Assembly: GCF_026626745.1 (NCBI RefSeq)
Contig: NZ_JAPNJW010000001.1
Location: 3,580,001-3,644,000 of the forward strand
From: Nannocystis sp. RBIL2
GTDB taxonomy: Bacteria; Myxococcota_A; Polyangia; Nannocystales; Nannocystaceae
Length of the DNA stretch: 64,000 nucleotides
Reading direction: 5' to 3'
Shown here: in pieces, positions 9,152 through 17,206 of the stretch
Numbering within the stretch: the stretch's first letter is position 1
Layout of the letters: each line of letters opens with the position of its first letter
Translations under genes and position numbers: made by a program
The notes under the pieces: model-generated
Databases searched by the model: none
What the model was told of the DNA's origin: nothing
The model's input: the letters and a program-made list of their open reading frames with translations, nothing else

Positions 9152-10081
9152 ATGCTCGCGCCTCTCCCCGCGTTGCCGGGCTTTCGCCTGCAATCGTATC
9201 TCGGCTCCGGTCCTTCGGGCCACGTCTACCGCGCTCGCGACGAGCTCCATTCGTGCGATGTCGCCATCAAGCTGCTCGACCCGGGCCGCTGCACCCCGTC
9301 AGGATTGGCTCGCCTGGCGGCGATCGCATCCTCACCGCTCGTGAGCGGCGCTCGGCGCTACGAAGTCGTTTCCGACCCAATCCATCCCTTCGTGGTCATG
9401 GATCTGCTGCCCGGCGAGAGCCTGCTCCGCAGGCTCCTGCGAACCGGCCCGCTCGCATGGAAAGAGGCACGCACGCTCGGCCAGGCGGTCGCCGGCGCCC
9501 TCGCGGTCGCTCATGAGGCCGGCGTGATCCACGGCGCAGTCAAACTCACCAACATCTTCATCGACCGGGAGCACGTCTGGCTCACCGACTTCGGGATCCG
9601 GGTCCTCACCGATTCGAACGATTCTTCCGTCCTGCTCGCGGACGCCGGGCACCTGGCTCCGGAGCAGCTGCGGGGTGAGGCGCCCGATGAACGCACCGAT
9701 CTTCATGGCCTCGGTCTCGTCCTGTTCGAGCTCGTCACCGGTCGCTTGCCGTTCGAGGGGCCACCGCGTGAGGTGTTCCGGCAGCAATTGTCGCGCCGCC
9801 CGCCCGCGCCTTCCAGCGTCGTCGCCAGCTTGCCTTATCGAGCCGACAGCCTGCTCCTTCAGCTCCTCGACAAGAACCCGACGCGACGCCCGCACAGCGC
9901 CGCCCGGGTCCGTACCATCCTGGCCGCCGACGAACCCCTCCAGCCATGCCAGCCGACGAGCTCCGAGCCGGCTGCATCACCCCCAGGGGTGCTGGCGAGT
10001 CGCCCTCGCCGAGCCCATGCCGTCGCCGCGACTGTCCTCATGGCCGCCCTCGCCGGCGGCCTCGCACTCACCTGTCTTTGA
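9152..10081 (+). CDS. Serine/threonine kinase-like protein with defective catalytic loop (likely pseudokinase)
   Basis: 309 residues from the ATG at 9152, chosen for its AGGAG. The Gly-rich loop (LGSGPSGHVYRARD), the ATP-anchoring Lys (VAIKLL, Lys40), DFG (TDFG, 146-148) and APE (LAPEQ) are kept. The catalytic HRDxKxxN is HGAVKLTN (127-134), so the catalytic Asp is Ala129 and the Arg is Gly. A kinase fold without the base should bind nucleotide and partners but not phosphorylate efficiently. The C-terminus has a Pro/Ser linker and one membrane span (AVAATVLMAALAGGLALTCL), so the kinase domain is cytoplasmic and membrane-tethered. It is followed by a similarly degraded activator gene. Confidence 0.88.
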   Translation: MLAPLPALPGFRLQSYLGSGPSGHVYRARDELHSCDVAIKLLDPGRCTPSGLARLAAIASSPLVSGARRYEVVSDPIHPFVVMDLLPGESLLRRLLRTGPLAWKEARTLGQAVAGALAVAHEAGVIHGAVKLTNIFIDREHVWLTDFGIRVLTDSNDSSVLLADAGHLAPEQLRGEAPDERTDLHGLGLVLFELVTGRLPFEGPPREVFRQQLSRRPPAPSSVVASLPYRADSLLLQLLDKNPTRRPHSAARVRTILAADEPLQPCQPTSSEPAASPPGVLASRPRRAHAVAATVLMAALAGGLALTCL

Positions 10082-10237
10082 AGCCATGTCATCCCCCAAC
10101 TCCAGTGGGTGGTCCCCGCCGGCGCTGCCCAACCCGCGTTGGGCCTCCTCCGAATCGAACGCCCAAACCCGCCACAGCGGCCGTTTGCGGGTTGGCAAGC
10201 GATCTGCAGAGGCCGCGGCAACCAGGAGCCCCTGCGC

Positions 10238-11557
10238 ATGACCGAGCACTGTCCTGCCCCGACCCCATCCGTCCGCGACCTCGCTGCCGCCATGAATTCC
10301 GCGCTCGTCCTTCAGGACATGTCCCTTCAGACTTCCGAGCGCGTCGTCCACCGCGTCGTGCTCCGCGTCGCCGCCGGACCCGACACCGGCCGCCTTTTCA
10401 CCTTCGATCTCGAAGTCGCGGGTCCTCCGCTCCGTGGGGGCCGCAGCGAGCTGTGCGACCTCGCACTCCGCGATCCCCGGGTCAGTGACATGCACTTCGA
10501 GCTCGCCGCACAGCGGGGGGCGCTCATTGTCCGCGACCTCGACAGCGCCACCGGGGTGCTCGTCGGCGATATGCGAGTGCGAGAGGCTTGGCTGGTCCCC
10601 GGGACAGGTTTTTGTATCGGCGGCACTCGCCTCGAGCTGGTAACCATCGAGCTCTCCGATATTCCCCTCCCGCCCTTCTGTCGCTTCGGAGACCTCGACG
10701 GCCACAGCCCGACGATGCGGCTGACGTTCCACCGCCTGGCCGAGCTGATGGCCCGTCCGGGCCGCTGTCACGGGTTGTTCTCGGGCGAAGCCGGGACGGG
10801 AAAGGCGCTCGCCGCCCGCAGTCTCCACCTCATGGGTCCCGACCGGGACACCGCCTTCGTCGTCGTCGACTTGCGCCGGATCGCGCGCGAGCAGATCGAC
10901 GCCGAGCTGTTCGGCACTCCGACGCGTCGGGGTCGCCTGGCCGAGGCCAGCGGCGGCACGTTGCTCTTGCAGGCCATCGACGAGCTCCCGCTGGCCATCC
11001 AGACGGCCCTCGATCGCGCCCTCGCCTCGATACCAGTGCGACTGCTGGCCACGTCCCGGCGCGACCTGCAACGCCTGGCCGCGGCCGGCCTGTTCGACCA
11101 CGACCTTCACGCGCGCCTGAGCGGCTTTCACGTGGTGCTCGCGCCGCTGCGCGAGCGCGGCCGCGACGTCGTCCTCCTCGCCGAGCGGCTCCTGACTCGG
11201 CTCAGCGTCGACGGCCGCAGCCGCACGCTGTCCGCCGAGGCCGTCGCCGCCATGCGCGAGTACTCGTGGCCGGGCAACGTGCGCGAGCTCGAATTCGTGG
11301 TCGAGCGCGCCCGGTTGGCCACGGGGGGCGCGGTGATCGAGCGCGCCGACCTCGGCCTCGGTCGCGACCTCGACCCGAACCTCGCCCGGGTGGCCGCGCT
11401 CATGCACAGCACCCACGACGAGGCAGTCGCCGGCTTCGAGACGCTCTACTTCCGCCACCAACTCTGCGCCCACCGCACCAAGATCGCGGCGGCTCGCGCC
11501 GCCGGAATGACGGGCGAGGGCTTTCGCCTGGCGTGTCGCCGGGTGCGTGTGTTCTGA
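10238..11557 (+). CDS. FHA domain + degenerate sigma-54-activator-type AAA+ protein
   Basis: 439 residues from the ATG at 10238 (AGGAG nine bases upstream; upstream in-frame starts look spurious). About residues 40-135 form an FHA domain, normally a phosphothreonine reader. An AAA+ core of the enhancer-binding-protein type follows: Walker A GEAGTGKA (183-190), ELFG (223-226), YSWPGNVRELEF, and a short Fis-like helix-turn-helix end. The GAFTGA loop that contacts sigma-54 is missing (ELFGTPTRRGRLAEA). The Walker B region reads GGTLLLQAIDEL, where family members usually have GGTLFLDEIGEL. It is probably unable to activate sigma-54 and may act as a phospho-dependent scaffold or repressor (inference). 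The preceding pseudokinase may be its partner. Confidence 0.85.
   Translation: MTEHCPAPTPSVRDLAAAMNSALVLQDMSLQTSERVVHRVVLRVAAGPDTGRLFTFDLEVAGPPLRGGRSELCDLALRDPRVSDMHFELAAQRGALIVRDLDSATGVLVGDMRVREAWLVPGTGFCIGGTRLELVTIELSDIPLPPFCRFGDLDGHSPTMRLTFHRLAELMARPGRCHGLFSGEAGTGKALAARSLHLMGPDRDTAFVVVDLRRIAREQIDAELFGTPTRRGRLAEASGGTLLLQAIDELPLAIQTALDRALASIPVRLLATSRRDLQRLAAAGLFDHDLHARLSGFHVVLAPLRERGRDVVLLAERLLTRLSVDGRSRTLSAEAVAAMREYSWPGNVRELEFVVERARLATGGAVIERADLGLGRDLDPNLARVAALMHSTHDEAVAGFETLYFRHQLCAHRTKIAAARAAGMTGEGFRLACRRVRVF
10305..10335. repeat. 14-bp palindromic repeat in coding sequence
   Basis: GTCC-TTCA-GGACATGTCC-CTTCA-GAC consists of arms around a central GGACATGTCC. It is read in frame as LVLQDMSLQTSE near the N-terminus of the FHA/AAA+ gene. 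Confidence 0.75.
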
Positions 11558-11596
11558 GGATCGCCATGCCCGACGCTTCGCGCCAGGACCTCGCCC

Positions 11597-12364
11597 CTAA
11601 CCGCGCCGGAACGGCCGCACGAGCTGCGCCAGATAACGGCGCGGCCACGGCTCGGTCAGGCCGAGCGGGTAGGTCTCCGGCCCACGAGGGCGATGATATG
11701 TCCCGAAGAGCAGGTCGAGATAGGGCGCCAGGTTGGCGAAGTTGTGCCGGGTCCGATCGAGACGCGCGTGATGCCAGTGGTGCAGTTCCGGCGCCCCGAG
11801 CACGAGTCCGAGCGGCCCGAGCGGCAGCCGCACGTTCGCGTGGATCAGGATCGCCCAAAGACCGCGAAACATCGCCAGTCCGCCGAGCGCCGCAAACGGC
11901 AGACCGAGCGCGATGCCCGGCAGATTCACGCACAGCTGGGTCAGGACACCGTCGACCGGGTGCTCGCGGTGCGCCGCCAGCCAATCGAGATCCTCGGAGC
12001 TGTGATGCACGGCGTGGAACCGCCACAGCGGGCCCCAGGAGTGGCAGGCGCGGTGAAACCAGTAGGTCAACAGATCGCCGAGCACCAATGCCAGGACGAT
12101 CTGGGCCCACATCGGAAGTCCCATCGACCATGTCCGAAGGGACATGGGCCACACGCCGGCGAGCGCGTAATCCATCCACGTCAGGACAGTCACCGCGACC
12201 GCCGAGAACACCAGGTACTGGCCGAGGAAAAACGCCGCGTCGATCGCCAGTTCCCGCCGCAGCACCGCCTGCTCCGGGCGAGCGGGGAACATTCGTTCCA
12301 GCGGCCCGTAGATCGCCGCCAACACGGCCGCGCTGGCGACCGTCGCCAGGAGCAGGTCGATCAC
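11597..12364 (-). CDS. Fatty acid hydroxylase / sterol desaturase superfamily membrane protein
   Basis: 255 residues from a GTG that overlaps the stop of the upstream gene (GTGA). Several membrane spans carry the superfamily's di-iron His clusters in order: HRACH, HAVHHS and HHWHH, with a further His in HREHPVD. These enzymes use O2 and a di-iron site to hydroxylate or desaturate lipids at the membrane. The substrate here (fatty acid, carotenoid or sterol-like) is open. The family-typical stretch LLFGTYHRP is encoded over a 14-bp palindrome unit, and a second palindrome is read as WPMSLRTWSM. Confidence 0.92.
   Translation of the reverse strand: MIDLLLATVASAAVLAAIYGPLERMFPARPEQAVLRRELAIDAAFFLGQYLVFSAVAVTVLTWMDYALAGVWPMSLRTWSMGLPMWAQIVLALVLGDLLTYWFHRACHSWGPLWRFHAVHHSSEDLDWLAAHREHPVDGVLTQLCVNLPGIALGLPFAALGGLAMFRGLWAILIHANVRLPLGPLGLVLGAPELHHWHHARLDRTRHNFANLAPYLDLLFGTYHRPRGPETYPLGLTEPWPRRYLAQLVRPFRRG
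11696..11714. repeat. 14-bp palindromic repeat overlapping a conserved coding motif
   Basis: TATG and CAGG cores lie 14 bp apart around TCCCGAAGA. The DNA encodes the family-conserved FGTYHRP of the hydroxylase, read on the minus strand. Confidence 0.55.
12128..12147. repeat. 14-bp palindromic repeat, perfect 8-bp hairpin, in coding sequence
   Basis: CCATGTCC-GAAG-GGACATGG is a perfect inverted repeat. On the minus strand it is read as PMSLRTWSM in a loop between membrane spans of the hydroxylase. Confidence 0.85.
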
Positions 12365-12813
12365 TGCGGCGCCACCTGCTGCGGCTGCGGTGCCTGCTGC
12401 TGCACCGCGGGCTCCCGCGCCGGCTCGACAAACGGCTCGGGGTGGATCGCCGGCCCCGCCTTCGAGGCGGGGAAGTAATTCTTGCCGACCTCGAGGTTCC
12501 TCGGCTCGGGGCTGTTGGCCGCCTTGTTCTCCGCGGGCGCCGTCCCCGGCTGCGGTGCCGGAGTAGGGGCATTCGCGGCCTGCACGGCGGGCGGCGCGGC
12601 TTGAGGTGCGGGCGCCGTCTTGGTGGCATCGGAAGCCGGGGGCTGCGCCGGGCTCGCCGGTTGATGTGGCGGCGGCGAGGCGGGCCCGTCACAGCCCGTC
12701 ATGCCGCCTGCCCGCAAGATCAGGACCGCGGCCAGGCCGGTCGACGACAACAGCACCGCCGCTCGCAACAGGCGGCGGCCGGGGCTCGTTTCCTCAGGAT
12801 AGCGGCGCTGCAT
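12361..12813 (-). CDS. Pro/Ala/Gln-rich membrane or lipoprotein of low complexity
   Basis: About 150 residues from the ATG at 12813; upstream in-frame codons look non-coding. A hydrophobic N-terminal span (LLRAAVLLSSTGLAAVLILRAGGMTGC) ends in a possible lipobox. A long Pro/Ala/Gln tail with short charged spots follows, so it is probably an extended periplasmic spacer. Its TGA overlaps the GTG of the hydroxylase gene by 4 bp, so the two are translationally coupled. No function can be assigned. Confidence 0.6.
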   Translation of the reverse strand: MQRRYPEETSPGRRLLRAAVLLSSTGLAAVLILRAGGMTGCDGPASPPPHQPASPAQPPASDATKTAPAPQAAPPAVQAANAPTPAPQPGTAPAENKAANSPEPRNLEVGKNYFPASKAGPAIHPEPFVEPAREPAVQQQAPQPQQVAPQ

Positions 12814-12897
12814 CCCTTCGACCGTCGCACATTCGCGGCCGGCTGTCTCGCCGCGAGCAGCCCCCTGCACCAGGCGCCGGGCGACCCCGCGCCGGGG

Positions 12898-13818
12898 TCA
12901 GCGGACCTGCCGGGCCAGCGCTTGCGACAGCGCCACGGCGAGCGGACGCGTCATGCGCTCGACGTTCGCGGGGCTGATCGGCGACTCGCCGAACGGCACG
13001 AACGGCTCGGCCAGCAGCCCGCGATTCAGCTCGACACACAGCACCTGGCCGGGATAGGCCCGCGCGTACTGATATCCCATGGTCGCGGGGTGGAGCTTGT
13101 ACGTCTCGTTCTCGCGCGCGTCGACGTTGATGGCCGCGAAGGCCGCCCGCACCGCTCCGACCAACTCCGGCGACGACCACATCGTGCCCTCGCCGTCGGC
13201 GCAGATCAGGTCGACCGCAGGGCGCTCGGGCCAGGTCTCGTAGACCGCCGCCTCGTATGCGCGGCGCAGCGCCGTCACGATCTGGCCGTCGATGCGGTCG
13301 ATACCGACCGACCGCGGCGCGTACGAATGCAGCTGCAACGCCAGCCCGCCAGCCCCGCACAGGCGGCGATAGGCCCGCTCGGTGAGCGCGTGATAGCTGG
13401 CGTGCATCTCGGCGAGCAGCGCCTGGTCGGCCGCTTCCTCGATGTACGCCGCGAACGCCGGCGTCAACCCGTCGACCACCGCTCCTGCCGGCGCCCCGAG
13501 CACCACGCGGTTGCAATCGATGAAGGTCCGGGGCACCAGGCAGCGCAGAATCAACGTACCGTAGCCCTCGGCTGCCAGCGCCTCGCCGAGCCACTGCGCC
13601 GATTCGGGCGTGCCGATGTCGGTATTGACATAGAAGAACGCCTCGAGGTTATCGGGCAGCGTCCCCGTGAGGCGCACGCGCGTGGCCTCGTAATCGGCGG
13701 TACGCGTGGCCCCGTGCGGCAGCTCGACCAACAGCGTCGGCGCGCCCGCCCGCGGCGGCGTATACACGACCTCGCAGACCCCCGGGACGGCGACGAAATC
13801 CTCGAATACGGTCGGCAT
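12898..13818 (-). CDS. N-formylglutamate amidohydrolase-like protein
   Basis: About 306 residues from the ATG at 13818 (the extra six codons upstream start with TTG). Family landmarks are LLVELPHGATRTADYE near the N-terminus, where family members have 'PHSG', then FFYVNTDIGT, LRCLVPRTFIDCNR and LQLHSYAPRSV, with LCVELNRGLL near the end. These fit the metal-dependent N-formylglutamate deformylase / FGase fold, which normally acts in histidine breakdown or on N-formyl amino acids. No hut genes are nearby, so the substrate may differ. Confidence 0.75.
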   Translation of the reverse strand: MPTVFEDFVAVPGVCEVVYTPPRAGAPTLLVELPHGATRTADYEATRVRLTGTLPDNLEAFFYVNTDIGTPESAQWLGEALAAEGYGTLILRCLVPRTFIDCNRVVLGAPAGAVVDGLTPAFAAYIEEAADQALLAEMHASYHALTERAYRRLCGAGGLALQLHSYAPRSVGIDRIDGQIVTALRRAYEAAVYETWPERPAVDLICADGEGTMWSSPELVGAVRAAFAAINVDARENETYKLHPATMGYQYARAYPGQVLCVELNRGLLAEPFVPFGESPISPANVERMTRPLAVALSQALARQVR

Positions 13819-13875
13819 CGCGCAGCAGCTTGCCAACCCGGTCCGGGGCTGTCGACCGTCTCCGCTGATGCAGAC

Positions 13876-14979
13876 TCACGTCGGCGCCAGTTGACGCGTC
13901 AGCAGCGCCTCGATCCCGGCCCCGCGCACGAAGTCGCGGCACATCGCGCGGACTTCAGCCGCGGTGAAGCGGAACACGCCGCGCTCCGCGAGCTCGCGGA
14001 TCCGTCGCCGCTCACGCCACGAGATCTGGCCGTCGAGCAGGAACCCGATGACGATCAGCAGCACCGCCGCGCGACGCAGCCGCTCCGGCGCCGTGGCCAG
14101 CCGCGCCAGGTAGTCCTCGAGCGAGCCCTGATTCGGCTCGACGGCGATCGCGTAGCGCTCGATGAGCGCCTTCGTCAGCGCGAAGTGATTCTGATGGAAG
14201 TCGCGCTTGCTGACGGCGATGAAGCGGAACGTGTCGTAAAGCAGCGCCCTGTCCTCCGGGCTCTGCGCCAGATCGGCGGGCAGGCGCACGCACAGGTGCT
14301 CGATCAGCTTCTGGCCCATGATGATCACCTTGGCCTCGTGCAGCACCGAATGCGTGCTCCAGGCGTTGATGGCCATGTAGATCGGCATCCCCGCGAAGTC
14401 GAGCACCTCGCGCACGGCGAAGCGCCCGAGCAGCCGCTGCACCGCGTAACGGAGGATCTTGCTGCCGAGCCAGCCCTTCAGGCGCAACAGCAGGTTGACC
14501 AGGAAGAGCAGCGTCGGATTGACGCCGAGGAACGGATCGATGCCGTACTTGAGGAGCCCGCGGTGCTTGTTTTCGAGGCCGATGTCGATGAGCGTGCCCG
14601 CGACCTCGGCCTTGTTGTGCGGGCCGAGCAACCCGGTCGCCGCGGCGATCTCGTGGACGCCCCACAGGTTGAGCAGCACCAGCGCGTAGATCTCGATCAC
14701 CATGAGGAGCAGGCCCCACAGCGTCTCCGCCCACGGCACCGCGAGGTCGCTGCCGAACAGCGACATCGTGACCGAGGGGAACAGCTCGGGAGCGCTGTAG
14801 ACCGGCATGAAGTACAGCAGGAAGCCGACCACGCTCATCACCGCCGCGCTGGCCACGGCGACGCGATGGGTGCGCCGGACCGCTGCGAGCTCCGCGTCGC
14901 TGAGCAAATGCAGCTGACCGTCACTCGGGATCGTGCGCACGGGCAGACGGTCGAAGAATCGGCGGAACAGCGCGCTCAT
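13876..14979 (-). CDS. Conserved polytopic membrane protein (LBF_2804-like)
   Basis: 367 residues. An N-terminal hydrophobic span (VASAAVMSVVGFLLYFMPVYS) and a second (LWGLLLMVIEIYALVLLNLWGVHEIAAATGLL) precede a helical region with GIDPFLGVNPTLLFLVNLLLRLKGWLGSK. A late span (AAVLLIVIGFLLDGQISWRERRR) precedes a basic C-terminus. The layout recalls the uncharacterised LBF_2804 family, from memory only. Function is unknown; an inner-membrane scaffold is possible. Confidence 0.7.
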   Translation of the reverse strand: MSALFRRFFDRLPVRTIPSDGQLHLLSDAELAAVRRTHRVAVASAAVMSVVGFLLYFMPVYSAPELFPSVTMSLFGSDLAVPWAETLWGLLLMVIEIYALVLLNLWGVHEIAAATGLLGPHNKAEVAGTLIDIGLENKHRGLLKYGIDPFLGVNPTLLFLVNLLLRLKGWLGSKILRYAVQRLLGRFAVREVLDFAGMPIYMAINAWSTHSVLHEAKVIIMGQKLIEHLCVRLPADLAQSPEDRALLYDTFRFIAVSKRDFHQNHFALTKALIERYAIAVEPNQGSLEDYLARLATAPERLRRAAVLLIVIGFLLDGQISWRERRRIRELAERGVFRFTAAEVRAMCRDFVRGAGIEALLTRQLAPT

Positions 14980-15018
14980 GACGTCCGCTCTCCACTATCA
15001 CGGCGTGGCGGCGGTTCG

Positions 15019-15225
15019 CTACGGCGTCACCCTCGCGCGCGGACGCAGCCAGCGCGCAGCCTCGCCCGCCTCGCCCGTCACCACAGAACCGCGCAGCACC
15101 GCGAGCACCTCGGCCGGGTCGGCGCCGCGCAGCCCCGAGGCCAGCCGTCGTTGACCTCGACGCCGGCCCACCTGCGACCCTCGATCGCCCCGACGTCGCA
15201 CGCGCCTCACCCCGCGACAAGTCGC
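15019..15225 (-). pseudogene. Possible decayed coding remnant downstream of the ABC permease
   Basis: On the minus strand a protein-like end (LASGLRGADPAEVLAVLRGSVVTGEAGEAARWLR, split at E/V) runs to TAG at 15019. In a different frame just upstream comes VGAIEGRRWAGVEVNDG. Joined by one frameshift they would form a short conserved-looking C-terminus. It may be the remains of a gene lost from the transport locus. I cannot name the family, and random GC-rich sequence remains possible. Confidence 0.25.
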
Positions 15226-15275
15226 CTCACATGGCCCGAAGACCAGCTCCACCAAAATCCTTTGACGACCCCGTC

Positions 15276-16076
15276 TCACTCGCTGCGCCGACCCGAGCGG
15301 TCCGCGAGCACCTGGGCGCACAGCACCAGCAGGGCCAGCGGCGCGCTCGCGGCCAGCGTCGGCCACCACACTCCGCGCGCCAGCTCGCTGCCGCTGCGCG
15401 CCAGCAGCTTCCCCCAGCTGGGCAGCTCGGGCGCGCTCGCGCCGAGGTACGCCAGCAGCGCTTCGACCTTGACCGCGTGGGCGAACAGCACCACCAGCGC
15501 CGACAGCAGCACCGGCCGGAGCGCCGGGACCAAGTGCCAGCCGATCTGGTGCAGCGTACCCGCGCCCATCGCCTGGGCCGCGCGGTAGTAGTCGGCAGCG
15601 CGCAGCCGCTGAGCCTCCGCGCGAGCGGCCCGGAACACCCCCGTCCACTGGGTCGCCGCGATCGCCACCACCACCGTCGACACACCTGGCCCGAGAGCCA
15701 GGGCCATCGCCAGCAGCGCGACCACCGAGGGGACCGCCGCGAACGCGTCCGTGGCCCCCGACAGCAGCCGGTCGGTCCACCCGCCGCGCAGCCCCGCCCA
15801 GGCTCCCAGCGCCCCGCCGACCGCCACTGTGCCCGCCGCTCCGCCGACCCCCGCGACCAGGGACACCCGCGCCCCCTGGACCGCCTGGGCGAACAGGTCG
15901 TAGCCGAGCGCGTCGGTGCCAAGCCATGCACCTGTCCCGGGGGACATGTAAGGCCGCCCGACCGGAACGTCCCACGCCTGGGCCCACAGCCCCACGGCCG
16001 CTCCGAGCGCGAGCACCACGAATCCGCCGATCCCGAGCAGCGCCAGCCGACCCGCACGCCCCAGCGCTCGCGTCAC
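15276..16076 (-). CDS. Peptide/nickel-type ABC transporter permease (OppC/DppC-like)
   Basis: About 266 residues from a GTG at 16076. The frame stays open to 16178, but that part (HVDVLRDMFRRTCRCRRRRR) is only palindrome-derived and Arg-rich. Family signs are the start WLGTDALGYDLFAQAVQGARVSL (split at F/A), membrane spans, and the EAA-loop-like stretch YYRAAQAMGAGTLHQIGWHLVPA (split at A/G) before the last spans. It pairs with the OppB-like gene at 16227-17189. No solute-binding protein or ATPase gene is seen in the window, so the pair is orphan here. Confidence 0.88.
   Translation of the reverse strand: MTRALGRAGRLALLGIGGFVVLALGAAVGLWAQAWDVPVGRPYMSPGTGAWLGTDALGYDLFAQAVQGARVSLVAGVGGAAGTVAVGGALGAWAGLRGGWTDRLLSGATDAFAAVPSVVALLAMALALGPGVSTVVVAIAATQWTGVFRAARAEAQRLRAADYYRAAQAMGAGTLHQIGWHLVPALRPVLLSALVVLFAHAVKVEALLAYLGASAPELPSWGKLLARSGSELARGVWWPTLAASAPLALLVLCAQVLADRSGRRSE
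15930..15949. repeat. 14-bp palindromic repeat in coding sequence
   Basis: CCTGTCC-CGGG-GGACATGT is read on the minus strand as YMSPGTG, just before the WLGTDALG motif of the OppC-like permease. Confidence 0.75.
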
Positions 16077-16097
16077 GCGCCGCCTCCGCCGACAACG

Positions 16098-16130
16098 ACA
16101 CGTCCTTCTAAACATGTCCCGGAGAACATC
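16098..16130. repeat. 14-bp palindromic repeat, three units, upstream of oppC-like gene
   Basis: CACG, CATG and CATC cores are spaced 14 bp apart in the short gap between the two permease genes. The region may also carry the ribosome-binding area of the downstream permease. Confidence 0.75.
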
Positions 16131-16174
16131 AACATGCGACGCCCACCGAAAGCCCCCGCGCCGAGATCTCCACG

Positions 16175-16192
16175 ACATGTCCCTGAGGACAT
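16175..16192. repeat. 14-bp palindromic repeat between permease genes
   Basis: ATGTCC-CTGA-GGACAT is a perfect 6-bp hairpin arm pair in the intergenic stretch 16077-16226. It is out of phase with the run at 16098, so it is a second independent run. Confidence 0.8.
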
Positions 16193-16226
16193 ACGCAGCG
16201 CCGCATCTCGCCCGCCGTCCTCCACC

Positions 16227-17189
16227 TCACGCCACGTCCCTCCGCCGCACCCGCGGGTCGACCAGCCACACCACCCCGTCGCACAGCGCCTGGCCGGCGA
16301 GCGTCACCGCCGCCGTGGCCACCGCGATCGCCTGCACCAGCGCCGCGTCGGCCTCGTGGATGGCCGCGACCAGCAGCGCGCCGAGCCCGGGGATGTTGAA
16401 CAGTTCCTCGATCACCACGCTGCCCACGACCACGTGCGAGAGCCGCTGGCCGACGCGCGCCACAATCGGCCCGACCGCGGCCCGCAGCGCGTGCCGCAAG
16501 GCCCGCCGTTCCGGCACGCCCCGCGCGCGCAGGCCGTCGAGGTGCGGCACCGCCAGCTCGCGCTCGAACACCGCCCGGTAGTGGCGCACGTCGGGCCCCC
16601 ACTGCAGCAGCGCCCACACCAGCGCCGGCAGCATCACGTACACCAGCGGGCTCGCGCCGGCGCCGGCGAGCGGCCAGCCGAGCACCGGGAACCAGCCGAG
16701 GCGGTGCGCCAGCACGTGCTGCGCGAGCACCACCACGATCACGCTGGACGTGCTGATCACCGCCATCGACAGCCCGGACAGCGCGCGGTCGACCCCGCGC
16801 CGCCTCGCCGCCGCCAGTCCTCCCAGCACCGCCGCCGCGGTCCCGAGCAGCCAGCCGGGCAGCGCGTAGGCCAGAGTCGGGCCCAGCGCCTGCAGCATCA
16901 GCGTCCCGGCCGGCTCGCCGCGCGCCTGGCTCGGGCCGAAGTCGAACGTGATGGCTCTTGCGACATGTTCCAAAAGACGTGTCCCGACGGACCGGTCGAG
17001 CCCCATCGCCGCGCGCATTGCCTCGCGCGCCTCCGGGCTGGCGCCGCGGCCGAGGCGCAGCGCGGCCGGGTCGGCCAGCCACTCGAAGGTCGCGAACACC
17101 AGCGTCGCCACCAGCGCCAGCGAGGCCGCCGCGACCACCAGGCGCCGCAGCACGGCCGGCCAGGGGATGGGCGGGCGCGGCGAGGACAT
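16227..17189 (-). CDS. Peptide/nickel-type ABC transporter permease (OppB/DppB-like)
   Basis: 320 residues. The N-terminal span (LVVAAASLALVATLVFATFEWL) and the early family pattern GLDRSVGTRLLEHVARAITFDFG (split at L/E), seen in OppB proteins as 'LGLDxP...Y...GDLG', are followed by the permease core with SVVIEELFNIPGLGALLVAA (the conserved 'VxxExxFxxPGLGxL'). A 14-bp palindrome unit lies in the early motif, yet the spacing between GLDR and DFG is the usual length, so nothing was inserted. It heads the orphan permease pair. Confidence 0.9.
   Translation of the reverse strand: MSSPRPPIPWPAVLRRLVVAAASLALVATLVFATFEWLADPAALRLGRGASPEAREAMRAAMGLDRSVGTRLLEHVARAITFDFGPSQARGEPAGTLMLQALGPTLAYALPGWLLGTAAAVLGGLAAARRRGVDRALSGLSMAVISTSSVIVVVLAQHVLAHRLGWFPVLGWPLAGAGASPLVYVMLPALVWALLQWGPDVRHYRAVFERELAVPHLDGLRARGVPERRALRHALRAAVGPIVARVGQRLSHVVVGSVVIEELFNIPGLGALLVAAIHEADAALVQAIAVATAAVTLAGQALCDGVVWLVDPRVRRRDVA
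16963..16983. repeat. 14-bp palindromic repeat in oppB-like coding sequence
   Basis: CATG and CGTG cores lie 14 bp apart around TTCCAAAAGA. On the minus strand it is read as GTRLLEHVA without changing the family's usual spacing. Confidence 0.6.
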
Positions 17190-17206
17190 GGCCCTTCAGA
17201 CAGGTC
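17185..17206. repeat. 14-bp palindromic repeat at the thpR / permease junction
   Basis: GACATGGCC-CTTCA-GACAGGTC spans the start codon of the OppB-like gene and the stop codon of the RNA ligase-like gene, so both termini are built into repeat units. Confidence 0.65.

Noticed and set aside
10588..15588. Plus-strand frame of over 1600 codons
   Set aside because: Runs through the FHA/AAA+ gene out of frame and antisense to four recognisable minus-strand genes; an effect of high GC.
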